A program made the translations under genes and the position numbers. Of a DNA stretch of 64,000 nucleotides, positions 10,913-24,300 are shown in pieces. How positions within the stretch are numbered: the first letter of the stretch is position 1; every line of letters starts with the position of its first letter. The notes beneath the pieces are model-generated. The model was not told the origin of the DNA and made no database searches. It saw nothing but the letters and a program-made list of their open reading frames with translations. The DNA comes from Manduca sexta (lineage: Eukaryota > Arthropoda > Insecta > Lepidoptera > Sphingidae), in contig NC_051142.1 of assembly GCF_014839805.1 (NCBI RefSeq), positions 3,348,001-3,412,000 of the forward strand. Reading direction: 5' to 3'.

Positions 10913-12675
10913 TTCATCCGTAAAGACAAAGTTACAATATCTACCTACATTTTACCAATATAACTCTTTTCAAATCTTAACTAAACGTATTTATTCAAAA
11001 ATCGAAGCTTTGAATGTGTCCCAATTAGCAAATGAATTTGTGAATTGCCCTCTGGGTATTTTAATATTGTTACCCTAGATATTAGTAACGAAGTGAACAG
11101 TTTTACCCACACAATTAAATTATAAATTATTCCGTACGAAAAAAATGTATGTCAAAGTGAAACGTAATTTCTTTTGAGAATAAAGTTTCTTTAATAAGTC
11201 ATCAACTCTTGTCTTGACAATTTTCAAATGTATCTATATCAAGTTCAGCATTATCCGCGCGACTGGCGACTCGCGACCGGTCCGCACAATGGCGCTCGTA
11301 CCCGCGCTCGCGCATTGTTCCGGAACAATACATCATGCCGACGTGAACGTTCAAAACGCTCGTGTTATGTCGCGTGTTTTGATAAATTAATGCAAATATT
11401 TTGGCAGAGACTTTGTATGCTTAATATCTAAGGAATTATCCCCTTGTTTCCTGCTCAAAGTCAGGAAGCTTTTAGTTTTGTAAGAAGTCTACTAGCAGTG
11501 ACCTTAAAAATTACAATGACCGCTTAAAGGTATATGAATACAAAAGAAGGAATACTAACAAAGATGATAGAATGGCCGATGAAGCAAATCATTATTCTAG
11601 ATGTATCTCTTTGAGACTTGGAAATAGAGGAATGTAGAAGTATATACATGTATATATATGTATTCCTCTAATTAGTTGTAGAGAAGCAATACTAAAACTG
11701 ATATCTTTTACAATATCTTCCCAAAACAAACTCAAATCATAATACCTTGTATGAATATTTTCATAAGTTGATTTGTCGTTACATAGCTCGGCTAAACATT
11801 TCCTATACGGCTTCCATGAATAATAATAAGCCTAAAGGTATTGAACCATGACTCCATGCAATAAATAATGAGATACAATCTGCTCTCGGTATGACTTAGG
11901 ACTGCACACATGTTTACTTTGCTGCAAGTTTAGTTTTTACACTGATGATGAGGAGGGTGTCTGGGAATTAGCAATGATAGTATGGTCTTTCATATCTTTG
12001 CTCGAAACTATTATAATGTATTTGTTGGTAAGGACAAAGCAACGGCCAATAATCCTGCTGTCATGAATAAAAATGACGCTCCTATAGAAATATTAAATAT
12101 TTTTAATGATTATAATTATTGTGGCCTAATTTACCTCCATTAGAAATAATGTGAAGAAGTGTAAAGGAGTATTTAATAATCTATTTTTTGTATGTATACA
12201 TGTTGAAAATCGGTGTTTTACATATATATCTACCTATAGCTACGTTAAAGAAGTAAACCATATCTCGCTATCCATTTAATCGTCACTTTCAAAAACTGAA
12301 CACGCTAAGTTCTGCGATCGACCGGCATCTTATTGACTTTTCATTCTTGGATTCGATGCAATTGAGACAGTATCCATTCTAGTGTCACAATTTACTAGAT
12401 ATTTACTTCCTTGATGATTAAATCATGATGAGTAAATAACCAGTTTTAGAAATTTTATATTCAGAATGTGCAATGTTATGATATTTCGTCGATTTAAAAC
12501 AGAATATATTTTTTAGTTAAGTTTGATCTGGACTAAGGCAATTCTTTCCTGAATTCTCATGTTTAGGTGAATTTGAACCACGGTTAGTTGTGCGTCAGGA
12601 CGTTTACTACCAGCAGGATACTGGAAGAATAGGGACGAAGATGGGTAACTTATTTTAATAGGTTTGGTTACGCTT
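10913..12675. other. Non-coding stretch with a GC-richer spot at 11255-11350
   Basis: Mostly AT-rich. The GC-richer spot has CGCGCGACTGGCGACTCGCG-like content. The 67-codon frame there shows no domain. Confidence 0.4.
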
Positions 12676-12765
12676 TAGATAAACACACACAAACTCACCT
12701 CTATTATCCCCCAAAAGGGTAAACAGAGACGCAACTGATGCACCTTCTTACTGTCATAGCTTTCT
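12676..12765 (+). repeat. Lepidopteran-type dispersed repeat fragment
   Basis: CTCACCTCTATTATCCCCCA and AGGGTAAACAGAGACGCAAC resemble a repeat I know from many lepidopteran genomes. Only one copy is in the window, so this rests on recall. Confidence 0.35.
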
Positions 12766-13907
12766 TTAGTGAATTTTATGTAATGGTAGATTGACTATTA
12801 GACTGTAATTAGTACCCAAACTTGATGTACTGAAGAGCTGAATACTGTCTCTCTAGATACAGGCTTGCCTAGTTTGAGAGGCAGGGTTAATAAATTATGT
12901 CAATCTAGATATATTAGATTCTTCTACTATTGTAACCACGTATTGTGAATCTTTGTTTTTCTATTTTCACATGGTCCTGTACCTAATCATTAAGGAATAA
13001 GTAAATAAAATTATTATTATAATTATTACTTACTGCCCATAATGTGATATATGGCGAGCCTATAGCTTCACATAAAAAAAGTAAATTATAATACGTATTA
13101 TGATATATACAATGATTTATGAGACGAGATCCTTAGCGTGCAATTGAATTTAGATCACAAGTTTTTTGTAATAGGTTAACTTTTTGAAAAACAATTAAAC
13201 CATGATACTAAGTATACTTTGTTTGTATATCAATGTCACTGTTTATAAGGGCTTACTTTTATGTTTTTTTCGTTTATTGATGTTGATTGAATTTGTGTTT
13301 TTGATGCCCGTATTACTTTTAATTATTTTCAGGAGTTTCATTTTGTAAAAATTTGCGTTGAGTGCTTGTTTTAGTGAAAAATAGTTCATAAATATATAGG
13401 TTTTTAAAGAGATCTGGTTTGTTAATAATTATAAGTTGTGCAGGTCATCTATGCTTATGTATGAATTTATTAATAAAATTATTATAATAATGTTATTTTT
13501 ACAGTTTGTTAAAGGTTAGGTTATGTTTAAATTAATATTTAAGAACAATTCCCTCGTATTAAATCAATTTTGCATTTTACACTTTAATAAATTATATGCA
13601 TTTTATTTGCTGAATATTTATTACTTAACAGTAAAATTGCAATAAATTTTAAAATAATTATGTACATAAATACATGAAATATGTTAATATGCGCATTAAA
13701 AAAATGCTAGTCATGATATGGAAAAATACGATGCATTTGTAATTGATATTACGCTGCTTCCCGAAAGATTGAGTTATCATCCCGCAAAAATTATGTATGA
13801 CGATCTTCCCAATGTCCGCCATAATATTTAGAACTTGTCTTTAAATAAGATCCTTTACGCCATGAATACATAGCATTAAGATTATTTACGAAACAATTAC
13901 ATAATAC
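12766..13907. other. Very AT-rich non-coding stretch
   Basis: Nothing recognised. ATT/TAT-rich runs occur near 13005-13030 and 13480. Confidence 0.45.
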
Positions 13908-14202
13908 ATCGATATATATGTACTTCTTACGTACTAGATTTGGCGTTCCGAACATTCACTGTGTTCAACTGAATTGAACTGTAATCCATTCAAACCGATT
14001 TTAGTATGGTGTCAATATTTATGCTTGTGGCTGTGTCCTGAGTGTCGCTCGTAATATAAAAACGCGAGTCTAAGTGCAAACCTGGATGTGAATAAAAAAT
14101 ATTAGTCAAATAAGTAAAATTATTTGTTGTTCAAGTGAATTAATAGGTTCTAACAGTGACATTTTGGTTGCCATTTTAGTTCAGATTTTGAACAAATAGT
14201 TT
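13908..14202 (+). repeat. LTR-like direct repeat H, copy 1
   Basis: It is strongly similar to 15949-16231 over nearly its whole length (starting ATCGATATAT, ending near GAACAAATAGT). It contains a TATA-like TATAAAAACGCGAG, a downstream polyadenylation-like GTGAATAAAA and then TAACAGTGACATTTTGGTTG. This order (promoter-like, poly(A)-like, CA-type end) suggests an LTR plus a short leader of an LTR retrotransposon. The 1.75 kb between the copies has no gag or pol frame. Confidence 0.65.
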
Positions 14203-15147
14203 ATATGGACGTTCGTGTCTATAGAATATACGTCAATGACATAATACGTCTGATCTAAATACTCGCAAGATATCTCACTGAATCGTTTGCTGATACCCGA
14301 ATTGAATTTGAACCCGTATATCTCCATTATGACAGGGTCATCAGAGGCCCAATCGAGATATACATCGTATTAAGTTGTACTCGTCTTCGTTAAATAGATT
14401 TAATTCCGATATTTTGCACTGAATGTTACACCGAGTTCAATTCATTGTCCAAAAAAAAATTTGAATCGGTTCATTTGAGAGCTATGATATCATAGAAACA
14501 TAGGTTTACATCCCTCTTTTGCGTGAGAGTTAGAAACTTTATGATTTATTTTAATGGTATGCTAAGGACAAAAATTATTCAGCCATATTTTTTTGTCAAT
14601 GTATGAAACCAAAGTTAGAGATTATTCTAAAGTAAATACTAAGTTTTAAGCCCGAATTCCGCAGTTAATTTTGACGCGTGGTCGACGGGCCGCGGACCCA
14701 AATTTTTTGTGCCACAGTCGATTGGCACCGGCTAATGGGTCCCTTTGTGATCCTCGACATTGGCAGATGGCTCATCGACATAAAAACTTGAATTAGGTTG
14801 GCATAGTTTGGAACGATTTCAATTCTATGATCCGACATTTTGCGCGAATCAAAACTATTGTGTTTCGTAATATTTCTAAAAGTTTTATTTGTTACCTATT
14901 TGCTATTAGCTTAGTGAAAATTAATTCAGTAATCTTTAAATTAAGAAGATTTGTATATTGGTCGGCGGAAATTAATATTAAACGACTAATATCGGCATAA
15001 ATAAATATTGATATTTGCATTTGCGTCATTGCGAATACGTTAATGGATAGAAAATGGGATCGAAACACCCAAATATCATAAGTAAATAATATATTACCTA
15101 CATTAATATATAGATAAAAAATAACCTTATATTTTGCATTGAAATAC
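14203..15147. other. Spacer between the two H repeats, first half
   Basis: No protein-coding frame related to retroelements. A short GC-richer block lies at 14675-14765 (GACGCGTGGTCGACGGGCCG). The frame at 14892-15149 (-) is AT-driven and shows no domain. Confidence 0.4.
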
Positions 15148-15234
15148 AACTATTTTGCGGATTTTGTCGCGGTTTTTGTATTATAATTTTCTTCCGACGT
15201 TTCGTTGAATTGCAGCCTTCGCGGTCACGGAAAG
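15148..15234 (+). repeat. Dispersed repeat family E
   Basis: AACTATTTTGCGGATTTTGT, CTTCCGACGTTTCGTTGAAT and GCAGCCTTCGCGGTCACGG match the other E copies. Confidence 0.65.
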
Positions 15235-15948
15235 CAGTTCTCACCAGAGAAAGAAAAACTTTGGTGTTGCTCTTTTCAATCAGTTTAAGGTATAAACTAC
15301 AGTTAGAATTTTATATTCGAACTCATTTTGCCGCTAAGAAGACTGTCAATCCAGTAGTGCTTACTCAATACCTGATCAAAAAGTAAATTCATACTTGGTA
15401 TCTTATCATTGTCACAAATATTGATAAAGCCTGGCACACATAATGTCCCGTTATATTGCTCGATTGATTAGCAGTTTAATTCGTCTAATGAAGATAGTAA
15501 TGTGATAGACATTTAGCTAGCAATGTTTATAAACGTCTTGTGCGGCCACTTCTGACCTGAATACAACTGTAAAGTATTTATTAACTTGATTACATCAATA
15601 TTTATTACAAATATCATATATTTTATGATTTCATATAATATCTTGTTAATAATGCAACTGAGTAAAGATTCAGAAACGAAACGTCTGCAATGTAAGTGAA
15701 TTATTCAGCGTGGCACGCAGCGTTTTATGAAAAGACATGATGGTTTAAGGCCTTTGCTATTTCATTTGACCCAAAGAGAAGCACTGTCAAGTGATATTTA
15801 TATTGGTAAATACAGTACATTCACGCCTGACCGTAAAAGCTTTAGTAAAGCTACATTGGAATTGGAGCTGAGATCATGTAGTGTGTGAAGATATATTTAT
15901 AAAAAAACAATGGTCTTCTGGAACATGCTTAAAGAATATGCTGTGCCT
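15235..15948. other. Spacer between the two H repeats, second half
   Basis: AT-rich with nothing recognised. Confidence 0.4.
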
Positions 15949-16231
15949 ATCGATATATGTACTACGTACTAGATTTGGCATTCCGAACATTTACTATGTT
16001 CAACTGAATTGAACTGCAATCCATTCAAACTGACTTAAGTATGGTCAATGTTGACAGCTTGTGGTTATGGAGTGACGCTCATAATATAAGAAGTCGATTC
16101 TAAGTGTAAACCTGGATGTGAATAAACAATATTAGTCAAATAAGTAAAATTATTTGTTGTTCAAGTGAATAAATAGGTTATAACTGTGACGTTTTGGTTG
16201 CCATTTTAGTTTGTATTTTGAACATATAGTA
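15949..16231 (+). repeat. LTR-like direct repeat H, copy 2
   Basis: Second copy of the 13908-14202 unit. It shares ACGTACTAGATTTGGC at the start, AACCTGGATGTGAATAAA in the middle and GACGTTTTGGTTGCCATTTT near the end. Because the sequence beyond the putative LTR end is also shared, this cannot simply be the 3' LTR of the same element as copy 1. Confidence 0.65.
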
Positions 16232-16709
16232 ATTGAATATACCTTAAAGGTTGTGCCGACCTTACGGAGGACTTGAGCTAAAAGGAATAAGTTTGTCAAC
16301 ACCTGGACATTAGATTAGGCCGGTGTGATCAGTTCACACAGTTCACAACAGTCGCAAGGAAAACCAGTTTGTAACATTTAAATTTTACAATGTTAATTTG
16401 AATAGGTCCTGAACGGTAACAAATATGTTTGGTCCATGTATTTATAAGTACTGGTAAACTACACTTGCGTGCCCTTTTCATTGTTGCATGAGTTACGTTA
16501 AACTAAATGATTATTTTTCTTCAGTTTGGTAGTAGTTCAACTGATTTCATCTATAAAAGCGTCTGTTTGCTCGTGATTTCATTTTAATTGTGCTAATTAC
16601 CAAGTCGCTTGTCTTTAGTTTTTTTTTTACCATCCGTTTGTTATCCTGACATGGGTCTATTTATTTTAATAATTCAAAAATAGGCTTCATAATATTTCAC
16701 ATATGAAAG
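16232..16709. other. AT-rich non-coding stretch
   Basis: Nothing recognised. Confidence 0.4.
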
Positions 16710-16911
16710 TTGTGTCTCACATGGGCGAGGTTCCGCTATTTGATACGTAATTCATCCCACCCCTCCTGACATGGGTCGGCTTATACAAATACCGGACTTT
16801 TGGATGAGCGCTCTAGGTGCTCGCAACCCTTGGAAAATTAAGTGACCATGCTGAGGGCATTCCACTAATGGGTAACAAACCTCGGCTCATGACAGTCACT
16901 GGGAGAGAATA
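16710..16911 (+). repeat. Dispersed repeat family F
   Basis: It runs from GGGCGAGGTTCCGCTATTTG through GGTGCTCGCAACCCTTGGAA to CTCGGCTCATGACAGTCACT. The second half recurs at 18205-18350 and, inverted, at 55553-55612. The class is unknown. Confidence 0.6.
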
Positions 16912-17493
16912 AAACATCAATGGTTAAGACCTTTGGGTACTTCAGGTCAAGCGTACTCCATACATTAAATGAACATATGTAGTAGTTTATCCATCACACA
17001 TAGTAACCTAGATTAAGTATTAGTGGTGAAGTTTCCATACAACATGATTTCTACCGCCTTCCCTTTTAGGTTCATTTATGTTCGTCTGTCTTAGTTTTCT
17101 ATTAAATAGGCCGCAATATGTTAAATAAGGTATGGTACCATTGCATCCTTATCAAAAATTTCAGCCATCGCCACTGTTAAGTATAGATTCTTACAATAGT
17201 ATAGTTAAAGTATGGTTATGCTTGTTGGTGGCGGTTTTACTGATGAGATTTTGTAAGTACAGCGCAGTAGCTGTGATCTTTTTGTTTGCCTTTGATGAGT
17301 GTTTTTGCTTATGTGTTAATTGGAATGGAAGTTATTAGTGTTATAATTACAGTTCGAGATGTGAAGAGTTAATTTGATTTATTGAGTTCATTACTATCAC
17401 AATTATTTGTAAGTTAATTTTGGTAATATGTTTTGTTTTTAGAGCGATTACTTTCTACGAAAGAAATGTGACTTCTAATTTGGTTAATATAAT
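16912..17493. other. AT-rich non-coding stretch
   Basis: No supported gene. The 68-codon frame at 17132-17338 is hydrophobic and cysteine-containing but has no signal or family features that I recognise. Confidence 0.4.
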
Positions 17494-17532
17494 TTGAGTT
17501 TCTTTTAAAAGGCTTTTAAAAGAAACTCAAAA
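17494..17532. repeat. Perfect 18-bp palindrome with 3-base loop
   Basis: TTTGAGTTTCTTTTAAAA (17494-17511) and its exact reverse complement (17515-17532) flank GGC. It could be the end-to-end remnant of an inverted repeat element or a cruciform-prone site. Confidence 0.85.
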
Positions 17533-17777
17533 GTAGTTTTTAATTATAACATGAATTAGTTTGAAGTTTAGCATAACTAATTAGTATTTTGTTTTCTTTA
17601 ATTAGAAATATTAATATAGCGATAAAATTGTACATAAAATGTTTATAAATAAAATAACAAGTATAAAATTTGAAAAAAGAACTCACGAACGTTCGTACCC
17701 CTAAACACTGTCTCATAAAATCAATGGAACGTAAACGAAATTTAAATATATGGACATCAAGCGACGTTCCGGACAGT

Positions 17778-17822
17778 GCTCAGAGCGCTCAGAGCGCTCA
17801 GACCGCTCAAAGCGCTCAGTAT
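17778..17822 (+). repeat. 9-bp minisatellite, five tandem units
   Basis: The unit GCTCAGAGC is repeated in tandem (GCTCAGAGC twice, then GCTCAGACC, GCTCAAAGC, and a partial unit). In the open frame crossing it, it reads as repeated Ser-Ala-Gln, but the frame (17670-17945) has no other support as a gene. Confidence 0.85.
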
Positions 17823-18204
17823 TTAATGAACGGTCGTGGCCCGTATATGGCGTTCGTTTGTTCTTCGGATCGGCAGAATGTATCTCTATCAAATATCACC
17901 GTTGCTAACGATGCAATGCTATTCAGATTATGCACTGTCTCTTAATAGGCCTTCGAAGCTATAGGAAAAGGCATCATCTATTTCGTGTTGAGAAAGTTCG
18001 ATTTCGTATGCTGGTTTTTATAGATTCGTATGAGTTCCATACTTCCTTCTATAAGGGCAGGGCAATTATAAACGGTTGTAATGTGAATTTGCGGTATGGA
18101 AATTACGCCCATATGGCATTGGGTTTAGTAGGAATGTAATGGTACTGTCACAATTAAGGTAAAAAATATCATTTTTTTTAAACCTTACAATGCGTTTGTT
18201 GGCC

Positions 18205-18350
18205 TGGAAAGTGCTGGCTTATACAAACACACTGGTATTTTGGGTGAAGGCGTTAGGCGCTCGCAACCCTTGAAAATGAAACGACTATGTTGAAGGCATC
18301 CCACTTACGGGATACGAACCTCGGCTTAGGACGGTCAGCGGGAGAGGATG
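18205..18350 (+). repeat. Dispersed repeat family F, second copy
   Basis: GCTGGCTTATACAAACACAC, GGCGCTCGCAACCCTTGAAA and CTCGGCTTAGGACGGTCAGC parallel the 16.7-kb copy. Confidence 0.6.
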
Positions 18351-21300
18351 AGATATTAACGATTATTACAATATCTCTAGTCAAAATCCTAAGTACGTCC
18401 ATGCATCTCGGATGGGACAAGTCATAGTCGAATAACAAGTTTTATATTACACAGCATCCATTACATTTCTCGTTTAACAACGTTCGTCAGACATCTTCCA
18501 AAAACAGCTATCAAATTCTAGGAAATACACAAAACTGACGATTCTAAGTAACAAAAAGCATGTGTCCGTGAACTCGGTTACCTTTGTTTTGTACATATCA
18601 TATCGCGCAACAAATCTTGATGACAATACTGGGTAATAAAGAGTTTCATCTCTACTGTCTGGTTGATGGGCCGAAATAGCCCATACCACCACACAATAAG
18701 GGTTAGCCGCGGCGGTGCATATCCTGTCTCCTCGTATCGTGATACCGTGAAGCACGTCTCATTCTTCAGCCAGTTTATCTCAAACCTAATGGTCCCGCAG
18801 ACCACATGGGTTTGTGCACGAAGGTTTAACTAGGACACGTGTTTCCTGGCTCATTTCGCTCGTCGGCTGTTCCACTAGTGACGGGCATGGAGCGGATTTG
18901 CGATGTGCTAATGGGAATTGTGATGTTCAATTTATATGAAATTCTGGAGCGAGAAATGTCTTTGAAGTTACAGTGAATATAGTTTTAATATTATTTTTAA
19001 TAATGCTAACTGAATTCTGAAGTAGGCGAAGATTAATACCAAACAACGGTTTTATTCAAGACCTCAACACAATAGGACAAAATCCTTGTAATGCTTAACC
19101 ACTTCAATAAATTTGTCCCACTATAATTTGACATGTATCTAAACATTTGCACGTTGTTCCTAATTTTCTATCAGCTATATCTCGTTCGTTAGCAAATTCC
19201 TTAATAAATGACCTAAAGAACTGAAGCCCAGATAGGCGAAGATAAACACGTCAGCGACTCGTTTCTGAGATTTGCGATCAACTATTATACAGTTAGTTCG
19301 CAGGCCGGCACAGCGATTGACACTGATAAGCGTTTCTCATATCGACCGCTCTCCTTTAAGTACGGTCAGCATAACAAGTTTCGTGTGATTCTGTTTTAAC
19401 ATCACGGTCATAAAATAAAAAAATGCGGTGTTTTAAAGAACTTTCTCTAGAGATTTCCAAATCCCACAAACTATACAACAGATCAAAAACTCCGAACGCG
19501 AATGTACTAAAATCTGAATAATGAACTGGGTCATTAAAGTGACCGATGCATTCCGATCGCACGCATTTGACCCATCACTAACGATTGTAACTCGTTTTTA
19601 ATATGTCGTCCGGTGATGTATGTCATCTACCTTTATAATTAAAGTTCGTTAATAAAACAACTTAGTAAAGTTTCAAATCGTTTTAGACCAGTTTCGATGC
19701 GACCTGTTAGCGTGATTTACATGGATTTTATGGTTTTATAATGAACTCTAATTAATGTGCATCTTTATTGGTATATTATATGGGTTAATTGAGTCTTATA
19801 GAGCTATTTATCTATTCGTATAAAATATATTAATAAATTACATACGTCTTACATGTAATATGGTCTAATTGGAATACTTAATACAGCGTAAAATATGATA
19901 GTTAAGTTTGTATATAACCGCATACAGCCTCGGAGGTGGAGTCAGCCAACATAACATTAACCAGCATTCAACTCGCGGCTATTGAAATATGATAGTCAGA
20001 AATGTGTAAAGCTAACGACCGATCACCGCATTCGGCTCACTAATAGCCTACTTGAACTTCTCGATGTTACGAAACGATAGTTTTAATCATTCAGAACGGT
20101 ACTAGTTCATAACACAGGAACACAGCCACCCACGATACGATGTAAAACTGAAGCGTAACACGAGCTATCAATCTAAACGTTACAACATAAGAAACTATCA
20201 ATTATTCGTCTAATGAAATAATAGCAACGGAACATCACGAAGTGTATGACGGATCTGTGAGACTTGGCGCATGTCTTGTTAATATTGTATGAACGTTTCT
20301 GGAGCGAGTCGTGAGATACCCGTCACTGTGTTTGTTAGCTTTTTAATGCGCGTTTCTTTGTCATTAGAGGTTTTGGGCGGGGCCTTCTCATTCAAGGTGG
20401 TTGTTTGCAATTTGTATTATGTGCTTGATGTTGGTTTGTATATCGTTTTTTTTTTTTAAGAAACCACAATATCATTTATTTTATTCATTATAATACTTCC
20501 TTATACTGCAATATTATCATTGCTTTAAAATGATTGTTTGTATAGGGTTTCTTCTTTGGCTTCCATGAACGTTATTTGGCAATGCCCGGGAGCGAAACAA
20601 AAGCGTGTTTCTCGGCACGGATTTACATTACATAAATCGTAATCTGATTCAAAATTTGCAAAGACTTTTACTAAAACTGACATTACTCTTCCCAATTTGG
20701 TCTCGCTTGCTATTATTGTTGGCCTCCTCGTGAGAAAACTGTTTAACAATGATAACTTATGGAACAATATAAATGGACCTTTAAAAAATTAAAACAATAT
20801 GGATCTCGTAATAGTAACCTTTAGAGACATTGTTGCTATAATAATAGCAGGCCGAAGATCATTAATTCACGTATGAATAGAAGAAAAGATGCTGATTACT
20901 ATGTGCTCATCGGTTTTGGTACAACAATACTTATACGGGTATTTTGCGTTTATTTTAAGATCAGAATAATAAATAATTTTTTTTTTATCACATATCAGAA
21001 TAAGTAGAGGAAGATATTACGGCCGCAGTAAAACGTATGTAATGACGCAAAAATAATATAGAGGTTCCTAATTTTAAAAGAAAAGCATAATTGAATTCTA
21101 TTTAATTAGCCAGTTAAAATAATAATAAATAATGTTACCAGTCACACGATATTTCCTCATAACATTCGCGAAAACAGTATCAAATAATACAATCTACATC
21201 ATCTATTGTATCGTAATGTTCTATTTTCGTGTTAATTCCTAATTAGAGGTCTTGTATACCCACTTTCCACCCGCAATTAGCGCCCGAGCCTCGCAATATC

Positions 21301-24300
21301 TTACTCATATTCAGAACAATGGTCTTAGATTTACGCCATTGGGTGGAAGGTCGTGGGTTTCAGTTCTTCATGTAAGTTTTTTACATAATTAATCAGCTAA
21401 TTGCATGCTTTAATGTCTAATATAGTAGTACGAAGTTTGTCATTTTCTTGTCTTGTAATTTAATGTCTGTCATCGATTAGCATTGTTTAGATTACGTAAA
21501 GTTTTTTAAAATTACTCGTACCTAATTTGCCAGTAACAATCGGTCAATCAACTCGAAAATAAAAATTGCCAGATAGCCCCTTCAAAATTTTGTACAGCAC
21601 GAGCATCGTGTCAACATATCACGATGACTCACAAAAAGTACGAACGGCATTACGTCTATTGTGGTACGGCGGCCATTTTACATCTGTACACTCAATAAAA
21701 AGCCTGAACCCTGACCCGCAATAGAAACGTCAGGTCTTCATTTCGTCATTTGTCAATCATCGTATGAAGATACAATTTACATAAATCGCATGAGATTATG
21801 GGCATTGACCTCACATTTTTCAAAGGTTCTATCTAAAAAGCATAGCGTCGATCCCAGCGCTTGCGTTTCCAATGTTTTATTGAACGCGCGACGTGACCGA
21901 GGCGCATTCCGCTCAGCATCTCCAGCCCGCGACAAAAAACAAACTAATTTAGGATTTAAATTACGCCGGTTTGAGCGTAACAAAACCTCTTGTACACTGT
22001 TTACACAGCGTCACCGTTTATTTACGCACGATCTTTGACAGAAGTCGTGGTTGTCGTTGTTATCGATTTTGGAGTTTGATCTATTATTGAACATTATTGT
22101 TACGATTTTTGGTTACAATCTTGCTATATTATTATGTATACTTATATTGTTTTTTCAGAGACCTGATTTTATTTTCACGTACATTAGTATGATTTCTTTT
22201 TCACGACGGATTAATGTTCTGGGTTATTTCTTTGCTGTGGTTTATCACCAGCGTCAACCGGACCACAAACATAAATTTAGAAAGAAATATCTTCAAGCCA
22301 TCAAAAGAATTAATCTCTTACCCAATTGGATCCCACTTTACGAGTACGTGGCTGCAATTAAAATGTGCGTGTACGCATTGCTACCAATTTTACTGTCCGT
22401 CGACGATTGATCAGAGTGATTTAACTCTTCGGTCGATATCATAATTCACTGTACCCAATCAGTTGTAGCGCTATAATTCCCAATTAACTTTGATATGTGG
22501 ACTTGACAAAGAATCATGTTAGCAAAAACTCAAGAGATAAAGATCAACTCCCTTACGAGCCGTGGTAATTCGTAAGAACTAGAACTGAACTGAAGTTAGA
22601 TAACCTGGACCAATATATGGAACGGAGTTACGTCTTTAGCAGATGGATATGAGAAAAATACACCAGCATCAATAAAGAACATTGTCGCAGTAGATACTTT
22701 ACAGTTTGCAACGTCTGTGGGCGTTCAGGAAATATTTTGCATCAATAAAGTAGCCGCTTAATGGCGAATGCATTTCTCCGGCGGGGCAGCGTCCGACACT
22801 GATTGCTTTCAAGTGTTGAGATCTAGTCGGATTAGATTATGGCCTTTATAAATATCCATCGCTTCTGTTAGCTTTGAGTCCATAAATCCTTCCGCCTCGT
22901 TAGACACTTTTGTTGTGCTAGCAGGAAGTTACGCTCCTTTATCTTGTCTATGAAAAATATTTGTTAAAGTTGTTTAAATTTTAGAAATTTTCTTTGTAAT
23001 ATTTTTAGGGTAATTTAAAATTATTATTTACTTCCAACAATCTTTTTGTTATTTTTCTAGATAATCACTCATTTACATGTCAAATATTGTCCAAGACTAC
23101 TATGCCCATACTATCTCATTTCTTCATTCTCTTCATGCTTGAAAATATAATTGACAGTTAAATAGAAACGTCCAGATTGATTAGAAAGTTGCTCAAACAA
23201 ATATGAAATTAGATCGTGGAAGAAACGGAAGGGAGTGTATTAACAACGGGGCGGTAAGTGAAGTCAATTAACAGTGGGGTAACGTCTCAAAGGAATCGTT
23301 GTGGGCTACGCAACTGATGTGTGGTGTCACATTTAGTAGTATTTAACTCAATATCAGTTTAATGGAAGCATGTCCAGCTGGCGTTTATAATTAGTGATGT
23401 ATTACTTGGCGTGGTATGCGATCGTAAAAAATTGTCTCATCGCGGGAATTATGGTCGTGTAGCTTTCATTGGGAAGTAGGAACTATGAGTGGTGTGTTAT
23501 GGAATGTTGAACTGTGACGTGTTTTGTGACGAATTGGACAAATTTATCGATTTGTGTTTTGAGTTATTAAAACTTTTCTTTAGATGCCATCAGCGAAAGC
23601 ATGTACTCGATCAATTATTAAATACTCACACATAATAGTGAAAGGAGGAAAATATCAAATAACAAATTTTATATAATCAACTGTGACATATTATTAAATA
23701 GGCGTGTCAAAAGAATTCTCTTCATTTGTGTTCAGCTTTTATTTGTTATCGTAATGAAGCCCTCAGCATCAGACGGTGCGGCAAAGTTCTCCGAACGTGA
23801 AGACAATAGGCGCGCACCTAGCAATTTCAGCTGAACACAGCGATATGCATTTGTGAAGTACACGGCGGTCGTAAACTCGGTAATATATCGTTCGGCGACT
23901 GAATGGCTTTCAACCGGCCATTATCTTTAATGTTTGGACGTAGGTGCGCGGGCGCACGCCCACGGGGCTCGCATGCGCATGCGCAGGCCCATGTGAAATG
24001 TTCCTGTGTTTTGCATTCCGTTATGTTGGTTACTTGTAGTAATTAGAATATGTTATCTTTTGAATCTCAAATGATTACAGACGATTAGTAGAAGCGGATG
24101 TTTTGTTTTTGAATGTCCTATTAATTATTGCTTGCCAGTTTCAAATAACCTTTACACCATATGCGGTAAACTATTTTATCGTAATTATCAATTTCTATGT
24201 ATTGAATGGACAAAATTCTTGGTGAATAACTTAACATCGTATTAATTGGACTCGTAAAATATCAGAATTAGTATTACTTTCTCATGGCAAAGTTTAATGT

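Noticed and set aside
13908..16231. A complete LTR retrotransposon bounded by the two H repeats
   Set aside because: The spacer has no gag, protease, reverse transcriptase or integrase frame, and both copies share sequence beyond the expected LTR end.
22051..22410. 119-codon hydrophobic frame that could suggest a membrane receptor exon
   Set aside because: It begins with TTG rather than ATG, the hydrophobicity follows from T-rich DNA, and no family signature or splice sites are evident.
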